A stretch of DNA of 54,477 nt from NCBI RefSeq assembly GCF_002196855.1, contig NZ_NIPW01000016.1, positions 1 through 54,477 on the forward strand. The letters are read 5' to 3'. This document shows, one piece after another, positions 17,952-26,416 of this stretch; the stretch's first letter is position 1, and each line of letters opens with the position of its first letter. The stretch comes from Haematobacter genomosp. 1. GTDB lineage: Bacteria > Pseudomonadota > Alphaproteobacteria > Rhodobacterales > Rhodobacteraceae. The position numbers and the translations under genes are program-made. Under the pieces are notes generated by a model. That model was given only the letters and a program-made list of their open reading frames with translations. It searched no databases and was not told the origin of the DNA.

Positions 17952-20129
17952 TTACTCCTCCTTCGCCTTGTATTCATAGCGATAGGAATAGCTCTGCGCC
18001 GATTTGGCCTTGCGGTGGTCATAGGCATTGAAAACCGCGCCCTTGAAGCCGGTGCCTGCCGCCTCCATCGCGGTCTGAGCCGCACGGATCTCGCCCTCCG
18101 GCGTCTCGTCGAAGCGGGCGACGAGCAGGCTCGCCCCCGCTGCCTTGGCGATGATGACCGGATCGGTGACCGCCAGAACCGGGGGGCAGTCGAAGATCGA
18201 CAGATCGAACCGCTGGTCCAGCTCGCGGATGAGCGCCGGGAGCGTCGGGCGGAGCAGCAATTCCGCCGGGTTCGGGGGGAACTTGCCTGCAGGCAGGAAA
18301 ACCAGCCCCTGCACCCCGGTTGGCACCAGCACATCCTCAAGCCGCGCCTGTCCGGTCAGGATATCGGCAAAGCCCGGTGCATCGCGGGGCACGTCGAACA
18401 TCCGCCGCAGGCGCCCGCGCCGCATGTCCGCGTCGATCAGGCAGACCGACTGTCCCGCCTGGGCGGAGACGACGGCGAAGTTGGCCGACAGGAAGCTCTT
18501 GCCCGCACCCGGCGCGGTGGAGGTGATGGCCAGCGTGCGGGAGGGGGCGTCCAGCATCCCGAAATGCAGCCCCGTGCGGAGCGAACGCAGCCCCTCCACG
18601 GCAAGGTCGGTGGGCTTGGTTGCCGCCAGCAGCGGAACGCGCCCGCCACGCCCGCCTTCCGGCCTTTCGGCATCCGGGCTCTTGTTGATGGTGGCAAAGA
18701 CCGTGAGACCCATGTCCTCCAGGTCGGAAGCGCTCTGGATACCCTTCCGCAGCCAGTTCCGCAGCAGCACATAGCCCGCCCCCAGCATACCGCCCAGCAA
18801 CAGGGCAAGAGCGAGAACGCGCGCCTTGCGGGGCGCCACGGGACGGATCTGGGTCTCTGCCGGATCGACGATCCGCACATTGCCGACGGTGGAGGCGCGC
18901 ATGACATCCACTTCCTGCGCGCGGGTCAGCAGCTCGGTATAGATCTCCTGCGCCATTTCCACGTCATGGGTGTAGTTCAGGATCTCCCGCTGCGTGTCGG
19001 GCAGGGTGCCGATCTCCCCCCGCAGCTTGTTGAGCTGATCCTCCAGCCGCTCCCGCTGCGCCAGAAGCTGGCGGTAGCGCGGGTGGTTCTTGGTATAGAG
19101 ATCGGCGACCTCGTCCTCCTGCGAGCGGAGTTCACGAAGTTCGGTCTCCAGCGTGCCGATCTGGGTCAGCAGGTTCTGTGTCTCGAACTGGATATCGACG
19201 GAACGCTGCGACTCGCGATAGGTGTTCAGCCGGTCCTGTGCATCCAGCATGTCCTGCCGGGCCTTGGGGATCTGCTGCTGGATGAAGCCAAGGCTGTTTT
19301 CTGCCTGCGCGGCAGAGCGCTCCACGTTCTGGCGGACATAGGCCTGCGCGATGGCGGCCAGCGTGCGCTGCGCCTCCACCCGGTCGCGGGAGGTGAAGGA
19401 CAACTCCAGGATGCCGGAATCGCGGGTCTTTTCGGCAACCGACAGGGACCGGCGAAGCCCTTCGATGACATCCTGCGTCTCGCGGTGGGCGATCTCGAAC
19501 TGCCGTCCCGGCTGGCCTTCCAATTCCCCCACGCGGAGGGCGAAGCCGATATCGGTATCCTGCAGGACTTCCCCCACGCGGCCCTCGAACAGGCGGCCGT
19601 CGGGGGTGGTCACGCGGAAGGTATCCCCGTCGCCCTTGGTGAGGGTGAAGGTTTCTCCCGTCCAGTGCGGCGGCACGGCGAGCAGATCGAGGCGGATCCG
19701 CTCCCCCCCCTGGGCATAGGGCCGCAGAAAGCTCATTCCCTTGAAGGGCAGCGCGCGGGACCGCAGCGCATAGCCGATCACCGGGAACTGCCGGGGCCGG
19801 GCTGTCCATTCCAGATGCACATCCGCCACCGCCTGGTTCAGCACCAGACGCGACATGATCAGTTCCCGTTCGGTCGTGGCCTGGGTCTGACCACCGCCCA
19901 TCAGATCGGAAAGCCCCGAGGGCACGGCGAGGTTGCCGGTCTTCGGTTCCAGCTGGATCAGCGCATCCGCCTCATAGGTGGGGGCGGTGAGGAAGATGTA
20001 GAGAACCCCCGCGAGCAACCCGGCCGCGGTAAATCCAGCGACCTTGCCCTTGGCGGCCCAGAGCTCCTCGGCCAGCGCGGCGAGATCGACTTCCTTCGCT
20101 TCCGCCTCGCGCGGGGGCTTCGGGCTCAT
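17952..20129 (-). CDS. wzc: Wzc-type polysaccharide co-polymerase and tyrosine autokinase
   Basis: A 725-residue two-domain inner-membrane protein. Residues 1-450 form the Wzz-type chain-length domain, with a transmembrane helix near 30-50, a coiled-coil periplasmic part and a second helix near 435. The cytoplasmic BY-kinase domain has Walker A TAPGAGKSF, Walker A' VCLIDADMRRG, and FDCPPVLAVTD as Walker B. The C-terminus is a tyrosine cluster (SYSYRYEY), the usual autophosphorylation tail. Wzc controls polymer length and export together with Wza, and cycles with phosphatase Wzb. It overlaps wzb by 4 nt. The order wza-wzb-wzc matches group 1 capsule operons. Confidence 0.93.
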   Translation of the reverse strand: MSPKPPREAEAKEVDLAALAEELWAAKGKVAGFTAAGLLAGVLYIFLTAPTYEADALIQLEPKTGNLAVPSGLSDLMGGGQTQATTERELIMSRLVLNQAVADVHLEWTARPRQFPVIGYALRSRALPFKGMSFLRPYAQGGERIRLDLLAVPPHWTGETFTLTKGDGDTFRVTTPDGRLFEGRVGEVLQDTDIGFALRVGELEGQPGRQFEIAHRETQDVIEGLRRSLSVAEKTRDSGILELSFTSRDRVEAQRTLAAIAQAYVRQNVERSAAQAENSLGFIQQQIPKARQDMLDAQDRLNTYRESQRSVDIQFETQNLLTQIGTLETELRELRSQEDEVADLYTKNHPRYRQLLAQRERLEDQLNKLRGEIGTLPDTQREILNYTHDVEMAQEIYTELLTRAQEVDVMRASTVGNVRIVDPAETQIRPVAPRKARVLALALLLGGMLGAGYVLLRNWLRKGIQSASDLEDMGLTVFATINKSPDAERPEGGRGGRVPLLAATKPTDLAVEGLRSLRTGLHFGMLDAPSRTLAITSTAPGAGKSFLSANFAVVSAQAGQSVCLIDADMRRGRLRRMFDVPRDAPGFADILTGQARLEDVLVPTGVQGLVFLPAGKFPPNPAELLLRPTLPALIRELDQRFDLSIFDCPPVLAVTDPVIIAKAAGASLLVARFDETPEGEIRAAQTAMEAAGTGFKGAVFNAYDHRKAKSAQSYSYRYEYKAKEE

Positions 20130-20602
20130 GCCCCGGCTCCGGAACCTGAACCTGGGCGGGAACTAGGCCGGGGGCCGAGCCGGGCGATCCAGCCCTGCGC
20201 CGCCGCCGCGATTTCCCCATGCACGGCCTCGTGGAATTCCCGCGACCGCTGATAAGGGTCGGCGATCCCCTTGGCGCCGGTCCATTGATCGAACAGCATC
20301 ACGCGGCCCGACAGCGCGGGGGCCAGGCGGGTGATCTCCGCCTTGTGCCCCGGCTCCATGACCAGGATCAGATCCTGCGTGCCGCCCAGTTCGGCGGTGA
20401 ACTGCCGCGCCACATGGCCTTCGAGCGAGATGCCATGCTCCGCTGCCACCTCCGCGGCCAGCGGATCCGCGGCATGGCCGACCAGCGCCCCGATCCCCGC
20501 CGAAGTCACTCTGACCCCCGGCAGACCCGCCTGCAGCACGCGCTCTCCCAGCGGGGAACGGCAGATATTGCCGACGCAGACGACCATCACATTCGAAATC
20601 AT
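20126..20602 (-). CDS. wzb: Low-molecular-weight protein-tyrosine phosphatase, Wzb type
   Basis: A 158-residue cytoplasmic phosphatase. The active-site loop is CVGNICRS, with Cys9 and Arg15 in the C-x5-R arrangement. The general-acid loop is IADPYQRS. The last 15 residues are a Ser/Gly/Pro tail beyond the usual fold. It dephosphorylates the tyrosine tail of Wzc, which in well-studied systems is needed for polymer assembly. It lies 14 bp after wza and overlaps the wzc start in an ATGA junction. Confidence 0.93.
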   Translation of the reverse strand: MISNVMVVCVGNICRSPLGERVLQAGLPGVRVTSAGIGALVGHAADPLAAEVAAEHGISLEGHVARQFTAELGGTQDLILVMEPGHKAEITRLAPALSGRVMLFDQWTGAKGIADPYQRSREFHEAVHGEIAAAAQGWIARLGPRPSSRPGSGSGAGA

Positions 20603-20616
20603 GGGCTCTTCCAGGA

Positions 20617-21693
20617 TCAGTTCAGCGCATTGTCGGTCGCCGCGACCACATTCGTCGCCTGCACCGTGGGCAGCAGTTTGGAGATCGTGTCGTTCCAGCG
20701 TTGCAGCGGGTTGCGCGTGACATAGACGACATCGCCCGGCTCCAGCACGAAGCGCGTGCCGAGCAGCAGCCCGGTGGGGGAACTCGTCTCGAGCTGGAAG
20801 ACGGTCATGCGCCCCCGCACGTTGCGGAAGACAAAGACGCCGCGCGCATCGGACCGGGTGGAGCGCACACCCTTCTGCAGGGCCAGCGCCTGGGTGAGAG
20901 AGACGGTGTCGAGCGACAGGTCGACCGGCCCCGCCTCCGATATCTCGCCCATCAGATAGGCCTCCTGCGCGCGTTTGCGCAGCACGGAGACCACATCCCC
21001 CGACCGGAGCATCGGGTTGTTGGCGGCCATTCCGGCGGAGAGATAGCCCTCCACATCCACGTCGTAGAACTGGCTGCCACGCTGGACGCGGACGCGGCGC
21101 ATGTCGGCATTCTCGGTGAAACCGCCCGCCTCGCTGATCGCTTCCAGCAGCGTGCGGGGACTGGTCGTCATCTCCAGCCGCTGCGGCATCTTCACCTCGC
21201 CCGAGACGACGACGCTCTGGGAGTTGAAGGCGGCGACACGCACCTCGAGCTGCGGCTCCGGGACGTATTCGGCCAGCCGCCGCGTCACCTCCTCGCGGAT
21301 CTGCTCGAGCGGGCGGCCCTCGGCCCGGACCTGGCCGATGAAGGGGTAGAAGAAACTGCCGTCCGCCTGCACGCGGAAACCGGAATCCTCCGCCGCCCGC
21401 TGCGGCCCGGCAGGGAGCGTCAGCTCCGGATGATCGAAGACGATGATGTCAAGAATGTCGCCCGGCCCGACGAGATAGTTCCAGCGCCCGCCCCGCGGCA
21501 TGCTGGTGGCGACATGGCCCTTGGTGGGCTGAGCGAAGCTTGCGATATTATCTGGGGTCAGACGGATGATATCGACATTCTCCTCCTGCGCCGCACGCTC
21601 CTGGCCGCTTTCATCGACGGGGAAATAGACGAAACCATCCGTGCAGGCAGTCAGGATCAGCGGGAGGCAGAAGAAGATGGCATGCTGGCGCAT
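20617..21693 (-). CDS. wza: Outer-membrane polysaccharide export lipoprotein, Wza type
   Basis: A 358-residue lipoprotein. The signal peptide ends in LTAC, making Cys17 the lipidated residue. A polysaccharide export domain follows (YLVGPGDILDIIVFDHPEL), then SLBB-type repeats (VVVSGEVKMPQRL and AYLMGEISEAGPV). Length is typical of Wza (about 360-380). Wza multimers form the outer-membrane channel for capsule or EPS. AAAGGAAC precedes the ATG. It is first in the wza-wzb-wzc operon. Confidence 0.93.
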   Translation of the reverse strand: MRQHAIFFCLPLILTACTDGFVYFPVDESGQERAAQEENVDIIRLTPDNIASFAQPTKGHVATSMPRGGRWNYLVGPGDILDIIVFDHPELTLPAGPQRAAEDSGFRVQADGSFFYPFIGQVRAEGRPLEQIREEVTRRLAEYVPEPQLEVRVAAFNSQSVVVSGEVKMPQRLEMTTSPRTLLEAISEAGGFTENADMRRVRVQRGSQFYDVDVEGYLSAGMAANNPMLRSGDVVSVLRKRAQEAYLMGEISEAGPVDLSLDTVSLTQALALQKGVRSTRSDARGVFVFRNVRGRMTVFQLETSSPTGLLLGTRFVLEPGDVVYVTRNPLQRWNDTISKLLPTVQATNVVAATDNALN

Positions 21694-21789
21694 GTCGTTC
21701 CTTTTATTGTTCCGAATCCCGCGGGTGTCCCGCCCCTCGGGAGGTGAATATACACGTCATCCCGCCAAGAAAACCCGCGCCGGCACAGC

Positions 21790-21801
21790 CAATCGCGATT
21801 G
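21790..21801. promoter_or_regulatory. 12-bp palindrome upstream of wza
   Basis: CAATCGCGATTG is a perfect palindrome centred about 100 bp upstream of the wza start, in the 283-bp gap between galE and wza. A position just above a promoter suits an operator, but no regulator can be named. Confidence 0.35.
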
Positions 21802-21976
21802 TGACATCCCCTGCCCGCACTTCGGCGGAGCTCTGCTGGCAGGAGAGGCGGCTTGGCGGCATGGAACCGGGTGCACCGACCGGACGGGAGGGGCCATGCC
21901 CCGTGGCGGGGCCGGTCGCTCTTTCGCCGTCTCCGGGCAGGGTCGTGCCGGAGGGGCGCAGGATCACGCGCCCGGC

Positions 21977-23008
21977 TCAGGCATTCTCCAGCGCCGGGCC
22001 ACCCGCCACCGTCCTGTCCCAGCCCACGGTGCGATAGGACCGCCAGGCATCCTCGATCATGGTGCCGAGGTCGGAGCGGGCCGGGGTCCAGCCCAGTTCG
22101 CGCCCCGCCTTCTCGCTGCCGCAGACCAGCGCCACGGCATCGCCCGCGCGCCGCTCCCCCAGGACCACCGGCACCTCGCGATTGGTGATGCGGCGGGCCT
22201 CCTCGATCACCTCGCGGACGGAGAAACCGCTGCCGGAGCCGAGGCAGAAGACCTCCACCCCGCCATCCGCCACCCGTCCCGCTTCCAGCGCCTTCACGCC
22301 GAGCACATGGGCATCCACCAGGTCCGAGACATGCACATAGTCGCGGATGCAGGTGCCGTCCCGCGTCGGGTAATCGGTGCCGAAGACGGTGAGCGCCGGG
22401 CGCCTGCCGGAGATCGCCTCAAGGATCAGCGGGATCAGATGCGTCTCGGGGTCGTGGAACTCGCCCACCTCCGCCTCCGGATCGGCCCCCGCCACGTTGA
22501 AGTAGCGGAAGATCACCGAGCGCAGTCCGTAGGCCGCGCCGAAGTCGCGCAACATGTCCTCGATCGCGCGCTTGGAGGCGCCATAGGCGTTGATCGGTGC
22601 CTGCGGGGTCTCCTCCGTCAGTACCACGCCGTCCTGATCGCCATAGGTCGCGCAGGTGGAGGAGAACACCACGTCGAGGCAGCCCGCCGCCACTGCCGCC
22701 TCCAGCAGGGTGAGGGAGGCAGCGACATTGCCGCGCCAGTATTTCCCCGGCTCCCGCATCGCCTCTCCCACCTGGGAGAGGGCGGCGAAATGCATCACCG
22801 CGACCGGCCTCCACCTGGCAAAGACCTCATCCAGCCGCGCCCTGTCGGCGAGGTCGCCCTGCTCGAACGGGCCAAAGCGCACCGCCTGCTGCCAGCCGGT
22901 AACCAGGCTATCGTAGGTGACGGGCACATAGCCGGCGCGCTGTAATGCCTTGCAGGCATGGGAGCCGATATACCCTGCTCCGCCAGTGACCAATACATGT
23001 TTCGTCAA
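21977..23008 (-). CDS. galE: UDP-glucose 4-epimerase
   Basis: A 343-residue SDR enzyme. LVTGGAGYIGSHACK is the NAD-binding motif, SSTCATYGDQ carries the catalytic Ser/Thr region and YGASKRAIE the YxxxK. PTRDGTCIRDYVHV and the late LGSGSGFSVREV are typical of GalE. It interconverts UDP-glucose and UDP-galactose and would supply UDP-Gal for polymer synthesis. I choose TTG at 23008 as start because it begins exactly at the dinucleotide-binding strand and has GGAGAG 7 nt upstream; the ATG at 23089 lacks a matching site and would add an unrelated extension. Confidence 0.93.
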   Translation of the reverse strand: MTKHVLVTGGAGYIGSHACKALQRAGYVPVTYDSLVTGWQQAVRFGPFEQGDLADRARLDEVFARWRPVAVMHFAALSQVGEAMREPGKYWRGNVAASLTLLEAAVAAGCLDVVFSSTCATYGDQDGVVLTEETPQAPINAYGASKRAIEDMLRDFGAAYGLRSVIFRYFNVAGADPEAEVGEFHDPETHLIPLILEAISGRRPALTVFGTDYPTRDGTCIRDYVHVSDLVDAHVLGVKALEAGRVADGGVEVFCLGSGSGFSVREVIEEARRITNREVPVVLGERRAGDAVALVCGSEKAGRELGWTPARSDLGTMIEDAWRSYRTVGWDRTVAGGPALENA

Positions 23009-23066
23009 AGATATCTCTCCGAAGTCGTCATGGCAGCCTGCCAGCAGAGCCGGAACATGACAAGTC

Positions 23067-23079
23067 GCTGCAATGCAGC
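23067..23079. promoter_or_regulatory. Perfect GCTGCA-A-TGCAGC dyad upstream of galE
   Basis: A perfect 13-bp dyad 58 bp upstream of the galE start, in the 70-bp gap after the rhomboid gene. Close variants lie before four other genes in this window, which makes it a candidate operator for a common regulator. Confidence 0.55.
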
Positions 23080-23765
23080 TATCGCCCATCCCTCACCAGC
23101 CACAGGCCCATGAGCCAGCCGACGACGAAACCACCCAGATGGGTTTCCCAGGCCAGCATCCCGCTCATCGCCCACCAGAGGACCAGGTTCAGCCCGGCAA
23201 GCCACAGAAGGGACCGGATCACCGGCCTGAGGCTCTCCCCCCGTGCCCGCAGATATTGCCAGCTCAGCGCCATGACCGCGCCCGCCAGCCCGAACAGCGC
23301 CCCCGACGCCCCCACCATCGGCTGCGGGGACTGGGACAGCAGCGCAAAGCCCAGACCGCCACCGATCATCGAGGCCATGTAGAGCAGCAGGAATCGTCCC
23401 TGCCCCATCCGCTCCACCAGCGGCGGCGCGAGAGAGAACAGGGTGAGCATGTTCACCCCGAAATGGATCACCCCCCCGTGCAGGAAGCCGTAGGTCAGGA
23501 ACATGAGCCAGGGTTGCGCGGCATAGTTGGGCCGCCAGTTGCCCAGAAGCCCCGTCCAGAAGCCGCCATGCTGCCAGGCCCAGAGCCGCCAGCCGGGATC
23601 GCCCCAAAGCCCGTAATCAGCTCCGGAGAGAATGAGTTCCGGGATCAGGCAGGCCACGAACAGCACGAGCACCACCGGCATGGCGCGCATTCGGTCTGTC
23701 AGAATGCCCTCCCGCCGCGGGAAGCGGGGACGCTGACGGGCGGGAAGGGGTTTGTCGGGCCGCAT
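23079..23765 (-). CDS. Rhomboid family intramembrane serine protease
   Basis: A 228-residue protein with six predicted helices. The catalytic serine is in VGASGALFGL (Ser154) and the catalytic His in ETHLGGFVVG (His209). HFGVNM (His101, Asn105) provides the oxyanion-region residues. Rhomboids cleave substrates within the membrane. ATG at 23765 is preferred because the upstream in-frame extension to 23852 runs through the terminator of the neighbouring gene. Whether it processes the adjacent VPLPA-CTERM protein is unknown; rhombosortases act on a different (GlyGly-CTERM) signal. Confidence 0.85.
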   Translation of the reverse strand: MRPDKPLPARQRPRFPRREGILTDRMRAMPVVLVLFVACLIPELILSGADYGLWGDPGWRLWAWQHGGFWTGLLGNWRPNYAAQPWLMFLTYGFLHGGVIHFGVNMLTLFSLAPPLVERMGQGRFLLLYMASMIGGGLGFALLSQSPQPMVGASGALFGLAGAVMALSWQYLRARGESLRPVIRSLLWLAGLNLVLWWAMSGMLAWETHLGGFVVGWLMGLWLVRDGR

Positions 23766-23833
23766 GATGCCTGAGAGGTGATCCAGCAACGCCCAGGATG
23801 CAAGGGAAACCTTGGAAGCAGCCCGGAAAGCAA

Positions 23834-23859
23834 AACGCCGGCGCAATCGCACCGGCGTT
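23834..23859 (-). terminator. Rho-independent terminator of the VPLPA-CTERM gene
   Basis: AACGCCGG (23834-23841) pairs with CCGGCGTT (23852-23859). On the minus strand the hairpin is followed by TTTTG. It is 22 bp beyond the stop of the sorting-signal protein gene. Confidence 0.75.
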
Positions 23860-23880
23860 CCGAAAATCGTTTCTTGAGGC

Positions 23881-24432
23881 TCAGGCCGCTTTGCGGCGCT
23901 TCATGGCGCCCAGGCCGGCCAGACCACCGATCAGCAGCAGGCCCGCCGCCGGAAGCGGAACCGCGGCGACATATTCTTCGAAGCCGATGGCGTCGATGTC
24001 ATAGCCGTCACGGCCATGGCCGGCGATCACCGGGCTGGTGTCCTCCACCTTGAGGAAGAGGAACGGCGTCGCCGAATAGAGCGAGCTGACCTGGTTGGAG
24101 TATTCCCCCAGAGTGGTCCAGGATTTTCCGTCGAGGCTGACCGAGAAGATCGCGCTCTCGATATAGGTTTCCCGCGGGAGGTTGGTGACTTCGAACACCT
24201 TCCCAGCGCCGCTCACCAGGCTCGAGAAGCCGAGCACGATGCTGCCACCGAAGCCGAGGGAGTAGAAGCTCCCATCCTCGGCACCCGTTGCTGCGATCGG
24301 GTTGCTGCGCACCGGCGCAACATAGCCCTTCTGTTTAGCCGAAACCACGCTGCTTGCATAAATGACAGCTGCATTTGCCGAGGCAGCGGAGGCCGCGGCG
24401 ATGAGGGCAGCCGTAACAACCTTCTTCAACAT
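23881..24432 (-). CDS. VPLPA-CTERM sorting domain protein
   Basis: A 183-residue secreted protein. It has a clear signal peptide (MLKKVVTAALIAAASAASA), a beta-rich body of about 135 residues, and a C-terminal sorting tripartite: VPLPA at 158-162, a hydrophobic helix at 163-177 and the basic KRRK at 178-181. That is the signature recognised by exosortase D, which is encoded at 28.2 kb. The body contains SIVLGFSSLV and ESAIFSVSLDGKSW, reminiscent of small secreted beta-sandwich proteins, but I cannot assign a function. ATG 24432 has GGAGAG 7 nt upstream and is preferred to one 4 codons earlier. Confidence 0.88.
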   Translation of the reverse strand: MLKKVVTAALIAAASAASANAAVIYASSVVSAKQKGYVAPVRSNPIAATGAEDGSFYSLGFGGSIVLGFSSLVSGAGKVFEVTNLPRETYIESAIFSVSLDGKSWTTLGEYSNQVSSLYSATPFLFLKVEDTSPVIAGHGRDGYDIDAIGFEEYVAAVPLPAAGLLLIGGLAGLGAMKRRKAA

Positions 24433-24507
24433 GTTTCTCTCCATAATTCTGCCAATCGGCTCAGGGGCCGGAGCCGAGTTCATCACGCTTATGTCAATTA
24501 TTAACAT

Positions 24508-24520
24508 GTTGCGATGCGGC
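24508..24520. promoter_or_regulatory. GCTGCA-W-TGCAGC variant upstream of VPLPA gene
   Basis: GTTGCGATGCGGC, 75 bp upstream of the start of the VPLPA-CTERM gene and next to an AT-rich TTAATAAT stretch on the coding strand. It fits the dyad seen before four other genes with three mismatches. Confidence 0.4.
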
Positions 24521-24555
24521 GTGACAGCGGTTTTTTTAATATTTCCTAGTTTATT

Positions 24556-24667
24556 AATAAAACTCAGCCGCTTGCGCTTAAGAGAGCGCCTTTGTCCCCG
24601 ATATGGCACAAAAGATCGGAATTTCTTGAACTTGTTCGCTGGAATAGCCCGATGTGCTCGCCGTAAA
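24556..24667 (+). repeat. 112-bp perfect direct repeat, copy 1
   Basis: Identical over 112 bp to 27896-28007. The left edge is in the promoter region of the VPLPA-CTERM gene; the right edge ends in CCGTAAA exactly where the left end of the IS1380-type element begins. It contains an internal dyad GCGCT-TAAGAG-AGCGC. Neither copy shows a target duplication of its own. Origin unknown: a mobile-element fragment or recombination scar. Confidence 0.9.
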
Positions 24668-26338
24668 CCCACATTCTCCAAGTAAGTCGCTGATTTCGCT
24701 GTCGTAATCGTGATATTTCGCATATAAATCATGGCGTTGACGGCTGCGAGGGGCGCGTTTCATGGATCACCTGGAGGGTGCGGGCTTGGCGCGGGGAGAT
24801 CGGGTTGATTTCGACCGCCGTGTGCGTCTGGAGTTCCGTGGTGCGCAGATCAGTTCAGACGGTGGCCTGCTGGTGATGCGCGAGCTTGATGACGTGCTCG
24901 GCCTGTCCAATCTGGCGTCGGAGGCGCTGCGAGACAGCCGCACCGGGAAGAACACGCTCCATCGGCTTGACGGATTGTTCCGGCAATCGGTGTTCGGACG
25001 ACTGGCCGGATACGAGGATGTGAACGATGCCGACCGCTTGGCCCTCGATCCCGTGATGCGTCAGGTCGTTGGCGGCAGGGCCGTCGAGGCGCAAGCTGCT
25101 TCGGCATCGCAGATGGGACGGTTCGAGACCGAGACGCTGGCTCTGGCCGCGAACCGGGCGGCGCTGGCCGATCTGAACGGCCAATGGATCGACCGGTTTC
25201 ATGACCGCAACGGGTTGAAATACATCGTGCTGGACATGGACAGCTCGGTCAGCCCCACCCACGGCGATCAGGAAGGTGCTGCCTGGAACGGGCATTTCGA
25301 CTGCACCTGCTATCACCCCATCTTCTTGTTCAACCAGTTTGGCATGCTGGAGCGCTGCGCCCTGCGTAACGGCAATGTCCACAGCGCCGATGGCTGGCGG
25401 GATGTCCTTGATCCCGTCATTGCCCGATATGCTGGCCGCGACCTTGGTGGACGCTTCTTCCGGGCCGACGCTGCCTACGCGATCCCCGCGATCTATATGC
25501 GGCTGGAAGAAGCCAGGTTCTTCTACGCCATCCGTCTGCCCGCCAACGCCGTCTTGCGCGAGAAGATCGCGCATCGGCTGACACGGCCCGTGGGACGGCC
25601 TTCGCTGACCAAGGTCAAACGGTTCTTCGAGGACTTCGAGTATCAGGCGGCGTCCTGGGACAAGCCGCGCCGCGTCATCGCCAAGATCGAATGGCATCCG
25701 GGCGAGCTGTTCCCCAAAGTCGGCTTCATCGTCACCAACCTGCCGATGGAGCCAGACTGGGTGGTGAGGTTCTACAACCAGCGCGGCACCGCAGAGCAGC
25801 ACATCAAGGAAGGCAAATATGCCTTTCGCTGGACGCGGCTGTCATGCCGGAAGTTCCGGCACAACGAGGTGCGGCTGCAACTGCACGCGCTGGCCTACAA
25901 CCTGGCAACCTTCCTGCGCTGCATCGAACTGCCCGAGGCCATGGCGGACTGGTCGTTGACCAGCCTGCAACTCAAGCTGATCAAGATCGGCGCCCGCGTC
26001 GTCCGCCACGCCCGCGCCATTACCTTCCAGTTGGCCGAGGTCGCCGTCACCGGCCCGATGGTGCGGGCCGTCCTTGCCGCCATCCGCCGTCTTCGAACGC
26101 CTCCGTCATGCGCATGACCACGATCCATGCCCAAGCTGAACGAAAGCGGCAGGACAGGTCCGTCTGCCGCGCGGAAAAGCGGCTCTGCCGGGCCAGAATG
26201 CTGCGGGTTCGAGGCTTGATCCACCCGACTTCGGCCGTTTGCGCGACGACAGACACCGCTCGGGGCGAAAAACGCTTGCCCAGCGAGCAAAATCAGGCGA
26301 TCTTGAAGTCAAGCGGCAGGCCACTTGGGGAATGTCGC
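24668..26338 (+). mobile_element. IS1380-family insertion sequence
   Basis: About 1.67 kb with one transposase gene, the size normal for this family. Terminal repeats: CCCACATTCTCCAAGT at the left (24668-24683) and the complement of GCGACATTCCCCAAGT at the right (26323-26338), matching at 13 of 16 positions. The CCxAxATTC start resembles other IS1380 members such as ISEcp1. Flanking bases are TAAA on the left and TTAA on the right, so there is no clean target duplication. The left end abuts the 112-bp repeat exactly. Confidence 0.75.
24762..26117 (+). CDS. IS1380-family transposase
   Basis: A 451-residue DDE transposase, full length for the family. The likely catalytic residues are the Asp pair in VLDMDSS (158 or 160), the Asp in FFRADAAYA (236) and the Glu in GTAEQHIKE (345). 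The N-terminus has the usual ISSDGGLLVMRELD stretch. It appears intact, so the element may still be active. The start ATG is 94 bp inside the left terminal repeat. Composition is slightly less GC-rich than the flanking EPS genes. Confidence 0.93.
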   Translation: MDHLEGAGLARGDRVDFDRRVRLEFRGAQISSDGGLLVMRELDDVLGLSNLASEALRDSRTGKNTLHRLDGLFRQSVFGRLAGYEDVNDADRLALDPVMRQVVGGRAVEAQAASASQMGRFETETLALAANRAALADLNGQWIDRFHDRNGLKYIVLDMDSSVSPTHGDQEGAAWNGHFDCTCYHPIFLFNQFGMLERCALRNGNVHSADGWRDVLDPVIARYAGRDLGGRFFRADAAYAIPAIYMRLEEARFFYAIRLPANAVLREKIAHRLTRPVGRPSLTKVKRFFEDFEYQAASWDKPRRVIAKIEWHPGELFPKVGFIVTNLPMEPDWVVRFYNQRGTAEQHIKEGKYAFRWTRLSCRKFRHNEVRLQLHALAYNLATFLRCIELPEAMADWSLTSLQLKLIKIGARVVRHARAITFQLAEVAVTGPMVRAVLAAIRRLRTPPSCA

Positions 26339-26416
26339 TTAAATCCTTCCCGCCCGATTGCATTTTCCTTTGGAAAGGAGAATGTGCCCCCCCACCACTG
26401 TTCAGGAATTCGTCTC

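Noticed and set aside
17829..20252. An 807-codon plus-strand open frame opposite wzc
   Set aside because: Shadow frame; wzc on the other strand has all kinase motifs.
24664..26343. TAAA as a 4-bp target duplication of the IS
   Set aside because: TAAA flanks both sides only if the right end is taken one base longer than the aligned terminal repeat; with equal ends the flanks differ (TAAA and TTAA).
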